Shown piece after piece: positions 11,690 through 25,254 of a stretch of DNA of 64,000 bases (positions are counted from its first letter, which is position 1; every line of letters begins with the position of its first letter). Both the position numbers and the translations under genes were made by a program. The DNA comes from Physcomitrium patens (lineage: Eukaryota; Streptophyta; Bryopsida; Funariales; Funariaceae). Where the stretch lies: NCBI RefSeq assembly GCF_000002425.4, contig NC_037259.1:5857481-5921480 (forward strand), written 5' to 3'. The notes under the pieces are model-generated. The model did not search any database, was not told the DNA's origin, and was given only the letters and a program-made list of their open reading frames with translations.

Positions 11690-14600
11690 TCTCCTCAAAT
11701 CTCTCACCTTGTTTTACAATAGAAGTATATTTAGGACCTAATAATCACAAAGTCTTTGTCTTGTTAGATTCAAGAGCCTCAATTGTTTTATAGATGAAGA
11801 TTTTGCCAAAAATCAAAAAATATCTTTAGTGAAGAAAGTTAAATCTGTACATGTAGAAGTCATAGATGGTCATTTGTTGTCTTCTAGAAATGTTATCCAT
11901 GAAACTATTCCTTTAGATATAGTAATTAAAAATCATAACAATGTAGTAGTATTTAATGTAATAAAATCTGTAATTGTTCAATTGATCTGCAAGAAGGAGC
12001 TCAACCACCATTCAGACCAATCTATAGCTTATCGCAGAATGAATTGGCTACATTAAAGGAGTATATTGATGAGAATTTGGCAAAGAACTTCATATGCCAT
12101 TCTAAATCTCTAGCCGGGGCCCTTATCTTATTTGTGAAGAATAAAGACAGTTCTCTACAAATGTACGTAGATTATGAAGGACTCGATAAGATCATCCATC
12201 AAAAATAGGTATCCTTTGCCTTTCATTTCAAGACTTCTTGACCAACTCAATCAAGCAAAGATCTATACCAAAATAGATCTATGAAGAGCATATAACTTAG
12301 TTCATATCAAAGAAGGAGATGAATAGAAGACTGCTTTTCAAACTAGATATGGACATTTTGAATATAATGTCATGCCTTTTGGACTCATGAATGCATCGGC
12401 CACTTTTCAACATCTTATGACTGATGTTTTTTGTGAGTCTTTAGATGATTTTGTTGTTTACTATTTAGACGACATTCTAATCTACTCTAAGAACACAAAA
12501 GAATATGAACTTCATATTCATTGGGTGTACAGAAATTTAGAGATGTAAGATTATATGCGAAGTTAGAAAAGTGTATATTCTATACTACTGAAGTTGACTT
12601 TTTAGGATACATCATTTCCAACAAAGGTCCTATGATGGATCCCAAGAAAGTTCAAACTATCATAGATTAGAAGATTCCAAGAGCAATATGAGATGTGTAA
12701 TATTTTTTGAGCTTTACTAATTACTATCGAATCTTCATCAAGAATTTTTCTCAAGTTGTAGCTCCACTTACACGTTTGACTTATAAAGACTAATTTGAGA
12801 GGAATAAAGAAATAGAAGCATCATTTGATGGTTTAAAAAAAGAATTTATTTTTACACCAATCTTATATTGCATTGACTTTTCTAAGGCATTTTTTTTGAA
12901 AATAGATGCGTCAAATTTTGCTATAGGTGTGATGTTGTCACAAATAGAAATAGATAAAAAATTCCATGCAGTAGCTTTTTTTTCAAGGAAATTTTTAGAA
13001 GCCGAGATTAATTATGAAATCCATGACAAAGAATTCCTTGTAATCATGGATTCATTTCAAAAATAGCATCATTATCTAGAAGGCACTTCAAGTCTAGTCA
13101 CTATGTATATAGACTATAAGAACCTCGAGTACTTCATATCAGTACATGTCTTGAATTGCATCAAGCTTATTGGAGCATGTTTTTATTTAGATTCAATTTC
13201 AAGATCACTCATCAACTAGGAAAACAACAAGGTCTATCGGATGCTCTTTCTACACGTTCTTATCTTGCACCAAAAGAAGGAGATGTATCTTTTGTTCAGT
13301 AAGGATCAATTCTCTTGAAGCTCGAGCATTTTCATCTTTAAGCTATAAAATCAACATTGATTATTGATTCAATATTTGTGAAGCAAATTTAATCAAGCAT
13401 GTCCTCTGATCTTCTTGTTCATGATATCAAAGATACTTCCTCTAAGTCCCATGATACTTCTAAGTTTGAATTCAAGAATAATCTATTATATTTTGAAGGA
13501 CGCCTATATGTTCCAGAAGGTGAAGCTCGATTACATGTTCTTCAAGCTCATCATGACTTTCTAATAGCAGGATATTTTGAGTACAATAAAACTTTGGAAC
13601 TAATATCTAGAGATTTTTGGTGGTTGCAAATGTAGAAGGCAGTCAAAGATTTTGAATAATCTTGTGATGTTTGCTCAAGATCAAAAACTCCTCGTCATCG
13701 ACCTTATAGACTTTTTCAACCATTATCCATTCTAGAACAACCATGGTCTTTTATTTCTATGGATTTCATCATGGATCTTCTAATCTCAGGTTCTTATGAC
13801 TCTATATTTGTAATAGTAAATCATTTTACTAAAATGGCATATTTTGTATTATGTACAAAATCTATCACAGATGAAGAAATAACTAAGCTTTTCATTGACA
13901 ATATCTATCAGTATCATGGATTGCCAAAGGATATTATCTCGGATAGGGGGACTCAATTTATATTAAGATTCTAGAAAATATTGTTTAAGATTCTAAAGAT
14001 GGATAAAAAACTTTTTTCAGCTTTTCATCTTTAAACTGATAGACAAATAGAATGAATAAATCAAGTTTTGCAGCAGTATTTGACATGTACCATCAACTAT
14101 CATTAAGATGTTTGGACAACTTTTTTATCATTGGCAGAGTTTGTATATAATAATTTGGTACATTCTTTCACTCAACAAACACCTTTCTTTGCTAATTATG
14201 GTTATCATCTCTATCTTGATACTTTTGACTTTTCAAAAGTTAATAATCGTGTGGTGGAAGATTTAGCAAATCGCTTGTCAAAGCTACATACAACAATGAA
14301 GATATAATTAAAGGAAGCTCAAGAACGACAAAAGACCAATATGGATGCTTATCGCAAGGAGCAACCACAATATAATATGGATGACAAGGTATGGTTACTT
14401 TGTCGTAATATCAAGACTACTTATCCTTGTGATAAATTAGATTATCGTAGGTTAAGAACTTTTCCTATTTGTGAACAAATCAATCTTATTTCCTATCAAT
14501 TACATCTATTGGAGTCTATGAATTTTTACCCTATATTTCATGTGTCTCTTCTGGAGCCGTATAAGACAGTGAATATCTTCGGAAGAAGACAAATGCCACC

Positions 14601-14810
14601 TCCTCCTATAGAAGTGGATAATAACCAAGAGTTTGAGGTGGAAGAAGTCTTAGACTCAAGGTGGCACTATAATAGGTTGGAATATCTTGTTCATTGGCAT
14701 GGATATGATATTAGTGAATATACATGAGAGCCATCAAAGAATCTTATAAATGTAGTAAAGAAAGTTGAAGTCTTTCATCAACGACATCCATCAAAACCAA
14801 GATGAAGAAT
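11690..14810 (+). pseudogene. C1 pol remnant (protease, RT, RNase H, integrase, chromodomain)
   Basis: The remnant is collinear with C2 and B. Recognisable blocks are: RT with [10 protein letters not shown] near 12460; RNase H with the FFLKIDASNFAIG-like block near 12890; integrase zinc-binding region near 13540-13680 (HHDF...CDVCSRSK); integrase core with MDFIMDLL (13759) and ISDRGTQF (near 13935); the GPY/F-like module; and a chromodomain (FEVEEVLDSRWHYNRLEYLV, near 14630). The chromodomain is expected to direct integration to methylated-histone chromatin. Heavily decayed. Confidence 0.88.
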
Positions 14811-14894
14811 AGTAAATCTTTCCTATGAAAGAAACAAGATAAAAAGAAAATAATATTCTACCTTCTATCTTTCATTATAGCTTCTGTGTATTTG

Positions 14895-15325
14895 TGATGA
14901 GATGGAGCACCAACAACTAGCAGATTCAAGTCAAGAGCTTTTATTTGCAGACTTACAAGATGAGACATTACGAATGTCTGAACCTTTAAGATGACATAAT
15001 CAAGATGAAGATCCTCAAGAACGACATGTCTTTCTTCAAATAGATGGCGAGATACAACATGTTTGATATCACGACCTTGGAAGAGACTCCCGATGTTTAG
15101 TGATTTTATTAGAGATAGGAACAACTCCTGATGGTATTTCAAATATTTTATTTGAAGGAAGTTATGAAGGTCTCAACAATGATCAAATAACAAGGTGGTT
15201 TTCTTGCCCTAATATGTGATACTATACATGGTTGAAAAGACCTATCAACCATCTTTAAAGAGATCAAAGATCAAAGTATGAAGCAAATACAATTGGCCAC
15301 ATCTTAGACTTCCTCGACATATGAA
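14895..15325 (+). pseudogene. C1 extra 3' ORF remnant
   Basis: Lies between the chromodomain and the 3' LTR and aligns with the extra ORF of C2 (54730-54978, minus strand) and B (39567-39920). The conserved blocks are an LVILLEIGTT-like strand, DG, then the Y-x-WL-x-x-P-I-N-H motif near 15220-15255. Function unknown. Confidence 0.6.
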
Positions 15326-15351
15326 GATCGCTCCTCGTGGAACTCGTCTCC

Positions 15352-15365
15352 AAAAGGGAGAGTAA
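15352..15365 (+). other. C1 polypurine tract
   Basis: AAAAGGGAGAGTAA directly before the 3' LTR, the expected plus-strand priming site. Confidence 0.75.
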
Positions 15366-15914
15366 TATCATGGACATATACATTTACCTCAATAGTTACT
15401 TATATGATAAAGTAGAAGTAGATAAATATAAAATAATTTCATAAAGTCTTCTAGAAAAGCTTCTTAGATACTTCATAGATGTAGTTTTGACTTTAGATGT
15501 CTTTGTAGGTTAGAAACTTGGCCAAAAAGCTAATCATGTATTGGTAGCTTATGGAAGAAGTTATCTCCATATAATAGCTTGTGGAACAAGCCAATTACGT
15601 GGCGCATACATAGATAACTTGCCTTGTAAGATAAGACATGTGGCTAACAAAGTCAACACATGTTGGAGGTCCTATAGGACATCGCCACATAGTTCTTAAT
15701 TAGATAGTATATATGGAGGCAAGAGTGAAGCCTTCTTCACTCTTGTCAATACCTTTGTAGTCTTAGTCTTGTTTCAAGACTTTATAGTCTTCTTGTTTTT
15801 GGCAATAGCCATTCGAATTAATATTACATTACCTTTTGAGTGACTTTCTAGTTTTCTTTAGTGATAGAAGAGTATATTGAGGTTTTTCTTTCTTCGAGAT
15901 TCATGTCCTTGATA
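15366..15914 (+). repeat. C1 3' LTR
   Basis: Equal in length to the 5' LTR (549 bp). It keeps the TATA-proximal palindrome (about 15718-15747). Confidence 0.9.
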
Positions 15915-17221
15915 GGGATATGAATTGGAAATAAAGGACATGGCTAGAAATAAAGGACATGACTTAAAATATAGAATGAGGGATGAAGGACAGGGAACTA
16001 GAAACTAAGAACAAAGATAAGAGATAAGAGACTAAAGAATAATGATAGAAGATTAGAGACGAGGACAAGGAATTAATCATAAAATAATAAAAAATGAAGG
16101 GAGAAGGAGAAGAGATGGATGTGGCATTAACAAAATTAAAGTACAACTTTAATAAATTTCTATTTATAAAAAAATACTAAATAAAATCTACCAACCATTA
16201 ATTTAATATATATTTCAAAACCAAGATTATATTCATTGTTCTTGTTTCTTATCCTTGTTTCTTATCTCAATCTCTTTATCTCTCATTTTCAACTCTTGTC
16301 TTTTTTGCTCACGTAGCAATGTGATGAAGATAAGGAATAAAACTATGAATAAATATGGAAAGATTAGTTTTGCTTCAAACATCGATAATTCCTACATAAA
16401 TTAACTATAGAATTATATTTCTAATATATTCATTGATTTTTCCAATTCACTTACAAACATAGAAGTTTATTCCAAAAATTTATGAAAATATTTCAAATAA
16501 TGATTTTATAAATAGATAAAGAATATGATTTTTTAGCAAAACACTTAGTTTAAGAAAATATTGCTTTATTATATGGTTTATCTAAAACTAACAAAAATGT
16601 ACAATAATTAAGTATCATTTTAAAAAATCTTCAAGTAATCCAACACTCAAACATCATATTAATAACTTCAATTCAAATGCATCATTATATTATATTATAA
16701 ATTTTAATCTCAATCATATAAAATTATTGAGAATTAATAAATAAAATATATCAAAAATATAAATCTATTTTTATTTTTTATAAAAATAAAACTTTTGCTA
16801 CAAATTTATTGATATTTTAGAGTAAAAAAAAACTTATTAAAAGGAAGTTGTAGCCAATCATAGATATGTGACAATTGCAACCTTCAGCTAGATATCATAG
16901 AAAAAAAATCTAAAATCCACAAAGCTAGTATATCTAGTCAATCTACTTTTAAAGCCAAATCATCAATAATTCTTGCAATAAAACTTATAGCTTGGTGCTC
17001 AGCAAGTTCCAACGAGGCCTAAGAAAATAAATGTTGAATTTGAATTTTAAAAATCAATGAAGATAGTGGATCAAATTTTAAAAGTTGATATAGTCAAGAT
17101 TATTTAGCTTCAAGTTTTAAGAGTACTACTATTGAAAAGAAAGTTAAAAATTAGAATAAAAAAAATTAAAAGTTTTTTATTTCTAGTTCACTTAAAAGTC
17201 AAGAAAATTATTGGTAAAAAA
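15915..17221. other. Unassigned stretch; purine-rich start
   Basis: 15915-16110 is a purine-rich low-complexity run of GGACA/GAGA/AAGA words on the plus strand, with vague similarity in composition to 62230-62350. The rest is AT-rich with no coding signal, RNA gene or repeat pair that I can recognise. Confidence 0.4.
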
Positions 17222-17427
17222 TTATTTGAATAAGAAATATAAATCTAAGAAGTAAATTCCATACATATGAACATAATATTTGAAAACAAAGAGTGTATAC
17301 ACATATTGTTATTGATGAGCACAATGTCAATATATATACTTGTCTTAAATTAGTAATAGAAAAAAATATATTATTTATCTATGACCCTTATAAAATCTTA
17401 TGAAAATCTAAGTGGATAAATCTAACA
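17222..17427 (-). repeat. D LTR, left (3' LTR in element sense)
   Basis: It pairs with 61895-62094 over about 200 bp. Followed on the right by a pyrimidine run (CACCCCTTGTCTTTCC), which is the polypurine tract when read on the minus strand. Confidence 0.75.
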
Positions 17428-19545
17428 CCCCTTGTCTTTCCGCTATCCCCCATGCTTAGAATTTCCTATAAGTTGGATTTTAATGAAGTATCAAGGTTAG
17501 AATTTACTTAGTTTTATGCAAGAAGATATATGGTTATTGTGGTCCAATGGTCTTTGAGAGTTCTCACCATCTTAATACATGCAAGATCTTGTTGGTGAAT
17601 AAAATTTGCTTTTTGTGGTTTTTACAATTTTAGCTAAAGTGAATAAGTGATTTGTTGTTCTTGTTGTATAAAGTACTAATTTTCTTATATATAGTTTTAG
17701 ATGCTTAAGTTTGACTTTTGGTTCGTCCTAAAAATCCTTCATTATTTTTTTGGTTGATATTTGTAATTTGTATATGTAGAGCCTTGCATGTAATAGATAC
17801 CTTGATGGTTGTCAGTCTAAAAAATCAATTGATAGATGGTAGAGTTTGTTTTCCATGCTTCTAAGTATTGTAGGCATTGTCTTGAAATTTATTATAAGTA
17901 AATAGATTATAAAGGATAGATGATAGAATTTAGAGGTGTTGTTTACAAAAGGTTTAGTACTATAAAAGAGATAAAATGTTTTGTGCTAGAAATCTAGTTT
18001 TTTTATACTCCTTCATAAGGTTTATTGTATCCTATAAGAATGTTGATAATGAGCTTAGATTTTTAATTTCTAACTTATTTTAAAGCTTTGTAAATCTATT
18101 TTTTTAAGTAATTTAGTGAATATATTTGTAATTTAATTATATATTAAAATTTAGAATAAATCCATTATTATTATAAGAATATTTTTTTATATATTATATA
18201 ATGACATTTCTATATGTTTTAATTTTTTGTAATACATTGAGTTACAAGCAAATTTCAATATATTTTAATTATCACAAAATAGAAATATGGATTTAAAGTC
18301 TATTTCATAAATCCTTGATATTAGGATTTTAAACCAAATGGCTTCTTGAATGCCCTTAGCTAGTGCTCTTGCCTCTGCATCATTTGACCAAATAACCAAA
18401 ATATTATTTTTTTTGGAAGTCTATGGTATTGGTCTTCTTATAGATTTCTTGTTAATCTTACAGTTTGCTAAGTTGTAGTTTATCAAACTAAGGATTGTTG
18501 AAGTATAATTATGTTTGTAGAAAATTCTTAATTCCAATAAATCTTTTATATATTTAAGAACTTGCTTTGCAACTTGAAAATAAAGCACATAAGGATTCTA
18601 TATGAACTTGTTAAAAATTCATGTAAGAAATGAGATTTTAGATTTTATATTTATTAAGTATCTTAGCATGCCTATTAATTTTTGAAATTATTTAGCATCA
18701 ATTGATAAGCATGTTGAGATTTTGAAATTTAAGCCTTTACTCACTAGTGTAAAAGATGGAGTAAAGTAAGTATGAATTTGTTATAAGAAAAAAATCCTAG
18801 CATGTCCACGTATGAATTCGATTCTAAGATAGAATTTTATCTTGAAAAGTGTGGTCATTTCAAACTGATTTATAACTTGGTTCTTAATTCATTGAATTAT
18901 ATTTGAGTTTAAGCTTGTAAGTAAGAGATCGTTGATATAGAGTATTAAGAAGGTGATTCTATCAATGTCTTAAAGATAATAGAAGCCATAGTTGGCCTCT
19001 ATCTTTAAAAAAATTACTTTTTCAAAAACTTATTTATTTTCTCAAATCATGTCCTTGGTGCCTATTTGAGATTGTAGAGGAGTTTTTCAATAAACCTTGG
19101 TAGAGTTTTTGGAATTGTAGAAGCTATCCATAATTATCATATAAATGGTCTTCTTTAAATCTTTGTTTAAGAATGTTGACCTCACGTTGAGATAGAGTAG
19201 TGGTTAGTTTTGACGTGTTACCTGAGCAATGAATAATTGTATAACCGTCTACTTTGCAATTAAGACAAATACTTCATCGTAATCAACTTTTTTCACTTAT
19301 TAAAAATTTCATGCACTAAATATGCTTTATATTTTATTTTTTTATTTTTTACCTATTCTTGTATTTATTTTAAATACTTACTTTGTTGTTACCATAGATG
19401 CTGTGTAAAAAAAGATCAAAAAGTTCTTAGATTTTTCTTTATTAATAATGGATTTTCTTTCTTATTGAATGGCTACTCTAAACTCTAGATCTACATCAAC
19501 TATATTGAAGATGATGGAATTTAACAATTTTTTTAAAGAAGCTAA

Positions 19546-19587
<42 letters not shown>

Positions 19588-20849
19588 ATTGAATCAATAG
19601 TATTAGAGAGTAGTGGATCAAAATATAGCCTATTATATAAAAATACTAAATTTTTTTGTAATCTAAAAGATGGTTTGTAGGGCCAAGTAGGAAGATGATT
19701 AATGATTAGATCTTTTGGAGTTGTATTGATCATTTTATAGATTGGTATAGATGGAATCAATAATATAGTGATTTTGATTCGATTATGTAAAATTGATTCA
19801 TTAGTATTAGTTAGCTTTTCAATATATCTTCATTGTATAGATTTTTTAATGAATATAGGATTGATATTGGATGCAAATGAATGACTATATTGTTATATGA
19901 AGCTATTGGATTCCCTATGTCTAATGCCTCTAAAGAATAGTTGTCTAAGTGAGTGGATCACTACTTAATTTTTAGCATTGCTTTTCAATATAGGACTATT
20001 TTACTAACTTGACAATGGCCACAAATTTTATTATGTATAAGAATATAAAATATTCTTAATATCATATTTTATATCAATAGATTATAAAGTCTATTATAAC
20101 TGATATGACCTAGTATGTAATACCAAAGCTTCACCATATGAGACTTGGATTGAGTTAGATTTGCAAAGAATTTTTTGCTTTTTAATGTGAATTGATATAA
20201 TCTATTGAAATAATTTTGAATTCCATCTAATATAATCTACTTATGGCCTTTGTTGTAAAAAATATATTTTTAATTATTGAAGGAAGGTATGATCTTTTTA
20301 TTTATAAAAGAACCTATAAATAATAATTTTTTCATCAATCCATGAGTATAAAAAATATTTTATCTTTCTTCTATTTCATCAGATGGCTTATTAAAGTACA
20401 TTGTCTCTTTTTCAGTAATAGAATGATTTTGATAGTTTGTAATTTGATGTTGCTTTTATATATTTTGAAACTATCAATTTTTTTTATTGTCCAATGATGT
20501 GCTAAGTTGCACCACTATGAAGATAACAACCTAAATTTGTGTTATTGATAAGTAATGATGATATAATTGCATCAAAAAAATAGTCATTTTTATTATCTAT
20601 AATAAAGGCAGCATTAGTCTTATATGTACGATTTTTTAGCTGTGGCCACTTTCAATCGTGTTGTATTAGAATTATAAATTGAAACTTCAAATCTAATTTT
20701 TTTTATCTTATCAGATTTGAGATTGTAGATATTAATATGCCATTTTAGGTATATGTACTTTAGATGACTTGTCTTGTTATAATAATTGCATTAGATTCTT
20801 TGGTAAGAATAAAATATTGGCTAGAGTTTATGTATTGAATGAAGGTACC
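17428..20849 (-). pseudogene. D pol remnant (RNase H, RT, GAG-pre-integrase, protease)
   Basis: Minus-strand blocks from left to right: RNase H near 18300-18420 with the EARALAKGIQEAIWF motif; RT near 18500-19350 with ILYINDLLL at the YVDD position; a linker with a 39-base T run; GAG-pre-integrase near 19990-20230 (LWYYILGHISYNRLYN, then a CGHCQVSK-like cysteine pair); protease near 20500 (HSGAT...HIIG). Order and spacing fit copia. The part from 19905 onward is duplicated at 1-1017. Heavily broken. Confidence 0.75.
19548..19586. repeat. Homopolymer T tract (39 bp)
   Basis: Uninterrupted run of T inside the D linker region. Confidence 0.97.
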
Positions 20850-21544
20850 TATAGAATAGATAAATAAACGTTGTGGTAAGTTACTGGTTGGTTATTGATA
20901 ACTTTGAGAATTAGACTAATGGTAATGTAATTTAATTGGTAACAATAGGTTGTTAGTGGAATAAATGGTTAAAAATTCAAAGGGTCATAATCTTTGGAAT
21001 TCGCTAGTTGATAGATTATCTTTTGATAGGATAGAAAGGTTGAGAAAAGAGAGATGGGAGCCAGACTCTGATAGTCATAAGCCGAGGCAAGCTTGGTTCT
21101 ACCTCTTTTTGTTTCTTTGTTGTTGACGAGTAATGGATAGTTTATGAATATTAAAAAGTTAGTCTGGAGTTTTAGATTGTGAGAGTCATAAGCCGAGATA
21201 TTGAATTCTGTGTGATGAATTGAGAAACTGAATACAATAGGTAAGCTTGAGATCAGTAATTGAATATATCTAAACCACAAAGAAAGTAAGTGGGAGATGA
21301 ACGGATGAGAATATAGAAATATTGTTGAATTGATAGTCGTAGAATGGATTATGGGTTGAATTAAGATGAAAGTAGTAAGCCTTGATATTTTGTAGTTTAA
21401 TAATTGATTTCAAATAGCTAGAGTATAGTCAATTATAATACTAACAGATCCAATTCATATAACTAGTCTTTCCCCGTGTTCAAACCCACTTCTATTAGTT
21501 CAATTGCTTTGATATATTGAAGCTTGAATTCAACGAGAATAACA
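20850..21544 (-). repeat. Solo LTR related to OTA-1, inserted in D
   Basis: 695 bp, present in this copy of D but absent from the duplicate at 1-1017. It starts TATAGAATAGAT (OTA-1 LTR in sense: TGTAGAATAGAT) and ends in ACA. It shares internal blocks with the OTA-1 LTR in the opposite orientation, such as the pair AAAGAGGTAG/ACCAAGCTTG and TTCCCCGTGTTC. Flanks GTACC (20845-20849) and GTACT (21545-21549), against GTACG in the empty site at 1-1017. Note its strand is opposite to OTA-1 in the window: it reads in LTR sense on the plus strand. Confidence 0.85.
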
Positions 21545-21621
21545 GTACTTAAATAAGATATGGAGTTTTTGGAATGTCAACCAAAGTATTTCTTTGCTTA
21601 ATTTGAGAAAAAATATATGAT

Positions 21622-22012
21622 TGTCATGGATATACAATTGAAGAAGATTTGAGAAGGTTCTTGTAGATTCTAGTAGGTTCTAAGAAAGTTCCAAAAAGTT
21701 CCAATAGATTCTAAGAAAATTTTAGAAGATCATAGGAGATCTTCGAAGGTTCTAAGAGGCTTTAGATGATTTAGGAAGTTCCCAAAGAAGGATCTTAGGC
21801 TTGCTTTATTCTAAAGCTTCATAAAAACTTCTCAAGAAGCTTCTTAAGACCTATTATATATAAGAGTCGAGGTTGAGGAGATCCTTAATCTTGACAACTT
21901 ACTTCTTGTGGTTTAGCTAGGACCTTCTCACCTTATATCCAATTATTATTCTAATATCGAGCTAACTCTATTTCTTAGTCTTAAATTCTTATCTTGTATA
22001 TGAATTCTAACA
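21622..22012 (+). repeat. A 5' LTR
   Basis: It begins TGTCATGG and ends ...CTAACA, followed by a short spacer and a decayed primer region (TGATATTAGAAGCT near 22034). U3 keeps GAA/TTC words, and the TATA-proximal palindrome is worn. Confidence 0.8.
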
Positions 22013-22191
22013 GTTTTTCAAGACTGCCATAAAATGATATTAGAAGCTTGGTCTTTCTTGACAAAGAGTCGATTACTCATCTCCTTGAAATTACTATAGC
22101 ATTCTAGAGGTTGTAAATTATCCTCCCCTATACTAATATTTTTCTTTTTTTTTTAATATTCTTTTGACTTTTTTCTGTATACCATAGATTA

Positions 22192-22193
<2 letters not shown>

Positions 22194-22229
<36 letters not shown>
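22194..22229. repeat. Homopolymer T tract (36 bp)
   Basis: Run of T in the A leader between LTR and gag. Confidence 0.97.
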
Positions 22230-22234
<5 letters not shown>

Positions 22235-22299
22235 TTTTTCTTTTCTTTTCTTTTCTTTTAAATGCATGTAATTTTCTGATTTTCTATGATAGAAGGTAG

Positions 22300-23376
22300 A
22301 TAAGTCAGTATGACACACTCTAAAGAGATCAAGTTAGATTCTATTATTAATACTCTTGAAGTATTGATGATCACAACAAAGAATTTATCGAAGCAGAATG
22401 AAGAACTATATATGATCATATATAATATTCAAAGAGCCAAAATACCTCAATTACTATAATAAATGACAAAAGAGGTTCCAAATTCTCAAAGGACTATATC
22501 TACTTCAACAAATATGGGAAGTGCATCCACTCAAGGCAATGATTTGATAACAATACCAACAAAAGAATCAAGGATTAGCATTTCAAAAATGTTCAATGGC
22601 ACACACTCAAAATTTTGAGGCTTTGTAAACCAAGTATGACTAATTACCTTACTTCAACCTCAATGATATTCCACTCAAGAATCTCATGTTGGTTTGGTTA
22701 GAACCTTGCTCTCAATTCAAGCTTTATCTTTATTCATTCCATTATTTGAAAAGAATTTTCTTATATTATATAATTTTGAAGCATTTTTGGTAGCATTTGC
22801 AGAAGCATTTGGTGAATATAATAAGGTTTGTTCTTCAACAACTAAGATTCAAAGCTTTTGACAAAAAATACATTTTGCATTAATGTATGCCTCAGATTTT
22901 TTGAAAATTGGCAGAAGAAATAAATTAAAGAGAAGATGCATTGATTAGCCAATTTCATTGAAGATTAAGAGATGATATCAAGGACTTATTATTGTGTATG
23001 CCAAATCTTCAAACACTCCATGAAGCCATTAGTCAAGCTAAAAAAGTGTGATAACTATTTATTTCAACGATGATAACATAAACATTCTTCAATTATACCA
23101 CATATATACACCAATTGTTATGCAACATCTTTATAGTGCAATTTTAATGAGTATTTAAAAGAAAAAATTATGCAGATTGATGTAATTTACTTCAAACCGC
23201 TTTTTGAGCAAAAAAAATAGTATCAAAGGAAACTTGGCCTATGCTTATATTACAAAAAATTTAGCCACAAGGTTGATAATTGTTCAAAGAAATATTGGCT
23301 TACATATTGAATGAAGAGTACAGCTACATCATCAAAATCTTTGTAAAAAAACAGGGTTGTGGAGCCATAATAGGGA
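22300..23376 (+). pseudogene. A gag remnant
   Basis: Aligns with B gag (34971-35969) from the N-terminal region, through the capsid-like start near 22580, to a zinc knuckle near 23230-23290 (CLCLYY-like with the downstream basic region). It ends at the gag-pol junction, where E2 is inserted. Strongly decayed; only patches are readable in any one frame. Confidence 0.75.
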
Positions 23377-23380
23377 CCGT

Positions 23381-25250
23381 TGTTGTATTAGGTGACATTT
23401 GACTTGAGAATGCATCGGGCACTTGACTATAGAAGATAAAAGAAAAAATATAACAACAAGTCCTAACAATTCTAATAGATTCATAAATAAATTATAATTA
23501 AAGATTAGCAAATATAATCAAAAATTAATCAAATTCAATTAAAATTTCAAAAGAATTATATAAAAAACACAAAGAATTCTTAGAGATCCTTTAAAGAAAT
23601 CATAAAAGAATAACATAGAAATTAAAAAAAAAATATATTAAAATAGAAATCTTAATAAAATATTAAAATAAAAATATATGAATTAAATCCCAATCAAAAT
23701 CTAGTCAAACCTTAATCAAACCTTAATCAAATCTTGATCGAATCCTTATCAAATCTTAATCAATCTTTCAATAAGCCTTAATCAAATCATAGACAAATCC
23801 TATTCAAATTCTAGTAAAATCCTAATCAAATCCTAAACAAATCCTAAATAAATTCTAACCAAATCCTAACCAAATCCTAAATAAATCTTAATCAAATCCT
23901 AAATAAATTTTAATTAAATTCTAAACAAATCCTAATCAAATCCTAAAAAAATCCTAATAAAATCCTAATAAAATCCTAGACAAATCCTAAATAAGCCTTA
24001 ACCAAACTTTAGACAAATCTTAGTCAAACTCTAATCAAATCTTAACTAAATGCTAATCTAAATCAAATCCTAATCCTAACCAAATCTTAAATCAAATCCA
24101 AAATCATAATCCTAATTCTAATCAAACCTTAATCCTAACCAAACCTTAAATCAATCCAAAAGCCTAACTCTAATTCTAAACCAAATCCTAATTAATTCCA
24201 AGTAATTCTTATAACAGATTTAAACGTCAATAATTAGTGAATGAATAGTTGATTTTAATATAAATTTTGCAAAGCTCTTAACAATTAAGTTGAAAAAAAG
24301 TACAAAAAAAATTGAAAAAGATCAAAATTACAAAATAGACAATAACCTCAAAAATATGCTTGGATATTGACCGACCTCCTTTTTTGACCTTGATGTCAAT
24401 CTCCTAGAGCCAATTACTCCTAATTAAATTTTTACTTTACTTCTAAACTTTATATACTTGTTAGAAATCAAGTTGACTAGTTCTATGAAAAAAAATTGCT
24501 TCAATCTAATTGGCAAATTGATAGATATCTAAGAACACCTCATTGGTCCTTAAAATCTTAAATTTTGAGATCATAATCCATAAAAACCTTCATGCTTTTC
24601 AATTTAATTATTTGATCAAATTCAAATTTATAATACGTATCAAGAAAAATTACATCTACAAATTCAAAGAATTTTATTTATAAATCTATTTCCAAACTTA
24701 TGAAATTCTCTAAAAAATATCACCCATTTTATTTCACAAATTCAGAGTCAACCAAAACAATCCTCAACTTTACAAAGCTCTTACAAAGTTAATACACACT
24801 CAAATCACTCCAAATAAATGCTTAAAGGAATTTCATCAAGTTAATTCCTAGATTCTTATCTTCAATCTCCAAAAGAATCCTAAAATCATCATTGAGGCTT
24901 AGTTTTGTACCTTGGGATCTGATTTTGATCCTAGTTGGTAACTAGTCTTCTTTGGGTATCAATTCTTGGATTTTGAAGATAATTTTTTCTACAAACTACT
25001 CTTAATTTCTTTTCAAAGGTGCCTATATTTTTTATTTTTCCAATCTACCTTATTTTGCTTTATTTAAGGTCCTACAAAGTGAGTAGAAGTCTATTTTATA
25101 AAAAGAAAATATTAACAAATTTATTTTTTCTACATCTTGACTATTATTTATTTTTTCAAGATAATTTTTTGTAATATATTTGAAATAAGATATTCAAAAA
25201 TATGATATTTTCTTCATCCTTTTACCTATTAGCTATTTTGCATCATGACA
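23381..25250 (+). mobile_element. E2: E-family insertion
   Basis: The insertion is orthologous to E1. It starts TGTTGTATTA, ends ...CATCATGACA, and is flanked by CCGT (23377-23380) and TCGT (25251-25254). About 1.87 kb, non-coding, with the 11-bp array at about 23690-24200. It is about 10% diverged from E1, which is closer to the copy at 49099-50285. Confidence 0.78.
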
Positions 25251-25254
25251 TCGT

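Larger units (their letters stand above)
9807..15914 (+). mobile_element. Chromovirus C1 (Ty3/gypsy), old, both LTRs present
   Basis: This is a full-length but strongly decayed chromovirus, about 6.1 kb. LTRs 9807-10355 and 15366-15914 are both 549 bp and about 93-94% identical by eye. Flanking bases are AGGAT (9802-9806) and GGGAT (15915-15919), a target duplication with one change. Order on the plus strand: gag (10571-11630), protease (about 11700-12000), RT (about 12060-12760), RNase H (12850-13270), integrase (13400-14300), GPF module and chromodomain (14341-14810), extra 3' ORF (14900-15325), polypurine tract, 3' LTR. Several dozen lesions. Same family as C2. Confidence 0.92.

Noticed and set aside
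14858-15142. Minus-strand 94-codon ORF
   Set aside because: Antisense of the C1 extra 3' ORF; the plus-strand homology to B and C2 is the meaningful reading.
16980-17020. tRNA or small RNA gene
   Set aside because: A locally GC-richer patch, but no cloverleaf arms or internal promoter boxes could be found.
19542-22318. Lysine-rich ORFs on the minus strand
   Set aside because: They are translations of the poly-T tracts at 19548-19586 and 22194-22229.
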